The notes beneath the pieces were generated by a model. That model was not told the DNA's origin. It saw only the letters and a program-made list of their open reading frames with translations, and ran no database searches. Below are positions 61,731-64,000 of a stretch of DNA of 64,000 nucleotides, piece by piece. Origin of the DNA: JAEUIE01 sp047602475 (lineage in GTDB: Bacteria > Planctomycetota > Planctomycetia > Gemmatales > HRBIN36); contig JASGHE010000001.1 of the NCBI GenBank assembly GCA_047602475.1, positions 62,001 to 126,000 of the forward strand. Reading direction: 5' to 3'. Position 1 is the stretch's first letter; each line of letters begins with the position of its first letter. A program made the translations under genes and the position numbers.

Positions 61731-62064
61731 TCAGGAAGTATCGCGCATGAAACTTCCCAAGGTCGATTTTCTAAAGATTGATGTTGAAGGACATGAAGAG
61801 TTCGCCTTGCTTGGGGCCAGTCAACTTCTAACCAGTGAAACTCCTCCAGTATTGCTCTTTGAATTTGTCCCGTTTTTCCGTCCACGCTGGAAGCAGGGGG
61901 CTATTCAAACGCTCAAGAACATGCTCAAGCCCGGCTGGACCGGTCTGGCACTGGGGTTTGATGGCTCCAAAAAGGAATGGTATGACTGGTCGGAAGCAGC
62001 AGCGAACACCAATTATCTGCTGATACCGCCTCATCGAAGTGAATTGTTACGAGAGCTGAAGTAG
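61675..62064 (+). CDS. FkbM-type methyltransferase, C-terminal part
   Basis: Second piece, in the next frame: SHVSTTDASSSDLKSVALDQ, then VDFLKIDVEGHEEFALLGAS, the most conserved FkbM block, with the D-V-E-G motif and ending in a helix and strand (LLIPPHRSELL). The two pieces together have the usual FkbM length of about 280-290 residues. Transfers a methyl group to a sugar or polyketide hydroxyl; substrate unknown. Confidence 0.8.
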   Translation, partial: SHVSTTDASSSDLKSVALDQEVSRMKLPKVDFLKIDVEGHEEFALLGASQLLTSETPPVLLFEFVPFFRPRWKQGAIQTLKNMLKPGWTGLALGFDGSKKEWYDWSEAAANTNYLLIPPHRSELLRELK

Positions 62065-62187
62065 CCAACTATCTAGATGAACTTAATAAGGGTGTCACTG
62101 AATAACTCTCATTCAGCATATTATTATTTTCTGGAAATACTGTGACGCGCCAGCCAACTTCGGTGCATATTGCCATAGGAGTCTGAA

Positions 62188-63426
62188 GTGAACTCAATGG
62201 TAAAGCAGCCGACAGCCTTATTGGCTAGTCTACAAACGCAGGGACAAGCGCATTCCATTTCCGATTCTCCGAACGATGGAGAATTGCTGCGGCGGTTCGT
62301 GGCCAACCGCGATGAAGCCGCTTTCGCTGGGATGGTGCATCGCCATGGAGTGATGGTTCTGCAAACCTGCCATCGTGTGATTGGTCATGCCGCCGACGCT
62401 GAAGATGCCTTTCAAGCAACCTTCCTGGTCCTATTGCGTAAGGCAAACAAAGTTCGGACTTCGGAATCACTGGCACCCTGGCTGCATTCGGTGGCTCATC
62501 GATGCGCTTTGGCACAACGGCGGAAACTGGCACGATATCGCCGTAGAGAAACAGCTCTTCAATCGGATGTACAGGTTTCCAGGGAACCGGCGACGGAACG
62601 GGATTGGATTCCCTATCTCGACCACGAAATCGAGCGATTGCCAGCAATGCATCGTGATGCGGTAGTGCTCTGCGAATTGCAAGGTAAAGACAGGAAAGAG
62701 GCGGCGGTGCTTTTGGGTGTGGCCGAGGGAACTCTTTCCAGCCGACTGGCCAACGCCCGTAAGAAGCTTGCAAAACGCCTTTCCAAGCGAGGGTTGCTCA
62801 GCCTTGCTGCATTAGGCTCCTGGGCCGCATTCCATTCTCCCTCGCATGCAGCCGCTTCCGACGCTTTTGTCCAAAAGACTTTGAGCTTGACTGCGACTGG
62901 ATTCACGAAGGCTTCACCATCAGTCAGTCCTGCTGTGGAAGCAATTGCCCAAGGAGCGATGAAAAGTATGTTCTTGTCCAAAGCAAAAACGCTCGGTTTT
63001 CTTCTGGCAGGTTACTGCTGCCTGACTACTGGCATCTGGTATCTCGGGGCAACCGAAAAACCAGATATAGATTCCAAGACGCCAACCATCGTTAACCCAT
63101 CTCAACTTTCCAAATCGCTGGATGGTGAGACGTTCGATGGTAAATTGCTGTCAGGCCAATGGGAGACAACTAAGAATGACGGCGTCAAAGTTACTCTGGA
63201 GTTTCTGAAGGAAAACAAGATGGTAGTCAACTATGAATTGAAAGGGCAAATGGTACGGCTGGAAGGCGACTATAAGCTTGAAAAGGATCAATTCACCTGG
63301 TCACTCGTCAGGATAAGTGATGGCCTGAAAGTCGAGCGGCCCCTCAAGATAATCACATTAGCGGAAAAGGAAGCCATCCTTTTAGATGAAAAGAACGAGA
63401 GATTGATGTTCAAGAAACTTCCATAG
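62188..63426 (+). CDS. Membrane-tethered ECF sigma factor (second copy type)
   Basis: 412 residues. Region 2 around 35-110 (VMVLQTCHRVIGHAADAEDA) and region 4 around 150-205 (VVLCELQGKDRKEAAVLLGV, EGTLSSRLANARKKL). A hydrophobic helix at about 266-286 (KTLGFLLAGYCCLTTGIWYL) follows, then an outer beta-rich domain (DGKLLSGQWETTKNDGVKVT to RLEGDYKLEKDQFTWSL) of the kind found with planctomycete TIGR03067-like domains. Same architecture as the factor at 17191-18990, though with a shorter tail. Expressed upstream of a secreted protein that starts 54 bases later on the same strand. Confidence 0.82.
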   Translation: MNSMVKQPTALLASLQTQGQAHSISDSPNDGELLRRFVANRDEAAFAGMVHRHGVMVLQTCHRVIGHAADAEDAFQATFLVLLRKANKVRTSESLAPWLHSVAHRCALAQRRKLARYRRRETALQSDVQVSREPATERDWIPYLDHEIERLPAMHRDAVVLCELQGKDRKEAAVLLGVAEGTLSSRLANARKKLAKRLSKRGLLSLAALGSWAAFHSPSHAAASDAFVQKTLSLTATGFTKASPSVSPAVEAIAQGAMKSMFLSKAKTLGFLLAGYCCLTTGIWYLGATEKPDIDSKTPTIVNPSQLSKSLDGETFDGKLLSGQWETTKNDGVKVTLEFLKENKMVVNYELKGQMVRLEGDYKLEKDQFTWSLVRISDGLKVERPLKIITLAEKEAILLDEKNERLMFKKLP

Positions 63427-63480
63427 CGTAATGCGGCAACTGGCTACTGGCACATCCTGAAAACCATTGGAGATTATCCT

Positions 63481-64000
63481 ATGAAACGATTCTTGCTGTC
63501 AGCGGCGTTACTTGCACTGCCAGGCACGGCTCTTTTGGCTCAGGAGAAAACCAAGAACCCGCCCCAAACAAAATCGAATGATTCTCCCCAGCCTCCGGCG
63601 AAGGGAGAACTAACTCCCCAGGAGAAATTCAAGGCCGCTAAGAAGGCTGTGGTTGCTGCGCAGAACGATGTCAACAATGTGACCGACGAGATTCGGAAAC
63701 GCAAGGAACAGGTCAACCTGGAGAACAAGGAATTCAAGGCAGTCTATGATGTGTATCAGAAGGCAGCCCAGGAAGCACGCAATGCTGCCCAGGAGTTGGT
63801 CAAAGTGGATCCGAAGTCGGATGCCGGCTTCGAGGCGATTACCTTTCCCATGACCATTGGTCGTCCCAAAGCGGAAGGCTTGAAATTGCTGGCAGAACAT
63901 CATGCCGAGAAGAAAGGCATAAGCCGTTCGCTGAATATGCTGACGTATGGCCCCCCAAGCGACGAAGCGGTAAGCCTTCTCGAAAAGATCATCGGCAAAA
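63481..64000 (+). CDS. Secreted protein, partial at window edge
   Basis: The first 173 codons of a gene that runs off the right edge. MKRFLLSAALLALPGTALLA is a signal peptide. Next comes a Pro/Lys/Gln-rich linker and a helical region (FKAAKKAVVAAQNDVNNVTD) with a likely coiled coil, then KVDPKSDAGFEAITFPMTIG. Similar helical regions precede thioredoxin-like domains in other planctomycete secreted proteins, but that domain is not visible here, so identity is uncertain. It may be a regulon member of the preceding tethered sigma factor. Confidence 0.6.
   Translation, partial: MKRFLLSAALLALPGTALLAQEKTKNPPQTKSNDSPQPPAKGELTPQEKFKAAKKAVVAAQNDVNNVTDEIRKRKEQVNLENKEFKAVYDVYQKAAQEARNAAQELVKVDPKSDAGFEAITFPMTIGRPKAEGLKLLAEHHAEKKGISRSLNMLTYGPPSDEAVSLLEKIIGK

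Noticed and set aside
1..64000. rRNA, tRNA, CRISPR array, prophage genes
   Set aside because: No recognisable cloverleaf, spacer-repeat array, or phage structural genes were seen by eye.

Overview
The window reads as a chromosome segment of a planctomycete, most likely of the Gemmata group. The evidence is the LEDRTVP motif at the N-terminus of an exported calpain-like protease, a DUF1559-type protein with an H-x9-DG-like tail, four ECF sigma factors (one in a 4-base overlap with a Ser/Thr kinase carrying DWG instead of DFG, and two fused to a membrane anchor and an extracytoplasmic domain), and methanofuran-type C1 cofactor genes in a bacterium. No rRNA, tRNA, CRISPR array or prophage was seen.

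Layout. 1-3.0 kb: TMEM175-like channel (cut by the window edge), two VOC proteins and a cupin in an operon, then an exported calpain/RTX protein. 3.1-7.1 kb: ECF sigma factor plus a large kinase-TPR protein broken by three frameshifts. 7.1-13.5 kb: secreted propeller-like protein, DTGF aspartic protease pair, DHH phosphoesterase, EVE protein, a palindromic repeat, a frameshifted Ppx/GppA phosphatase, and a DUF433/DUF5615 toxin-antitoxin pair lying between two copies of the ppx 3' end. 13.6-23.3 kb: alpha/beta-hydrolase fused to an HExxH domain, response regulator, DUF2179 protein, tethered sigma factor, secreted and membrane proteins, EF-hand lipoprotein, two FKBP isomerases. 23.3-27.5 kb: pterin/methanofuran-related genes (HPPK-SDR fusion, MfnB-, MfnE- and MfnF-like) and ribH. 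27.5-33.6 kb: DUF1559-type protein, GAF-REC regulator, ECF sigma/anti-sigma pair, two tiny lipoproteins, YdjC-type deacetylase. 33.6-35.2 kb: an IS4-family element. 35.2-45.2 kb: metK, GT39 glycosyltransferase, and a minus-strand run containing prkA, DUF444 and spoVR with a ParE-type TA pair and two membrane proteins between them. 45.7-54.1 kb: RND efflux permease and adaptor, diadenylate cyclase, GT2 glycosyltransferase, and a BshC-like protein. 54.1-64 kb: signal peptidase I with unusual insertions, LepA, an ACT-domain protein, a secreted unknown, Gfo/Idh/MocA oxidoreductase, FkbM methyltransferase, a second tethered sigma factor and the start of a secreted protein.

The clearest themes are signalling (ECF sigma factors, kinases, a probable c-di-AMP synthase plus a DHH hydrolase), C1 cofactor biosynthesis, the PrkA stress operon, and two toxin-antitoxin modules. 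At least nine single-base frameshifts break otherwise well conserved genes, several of them in homopolymers. Because they hit genes such as lepB and ppx, base-call errors are at least as likely as real decay, and broken genes are listed as their separate readable pieces. All family assignments come from reading motifs; no database search was run.
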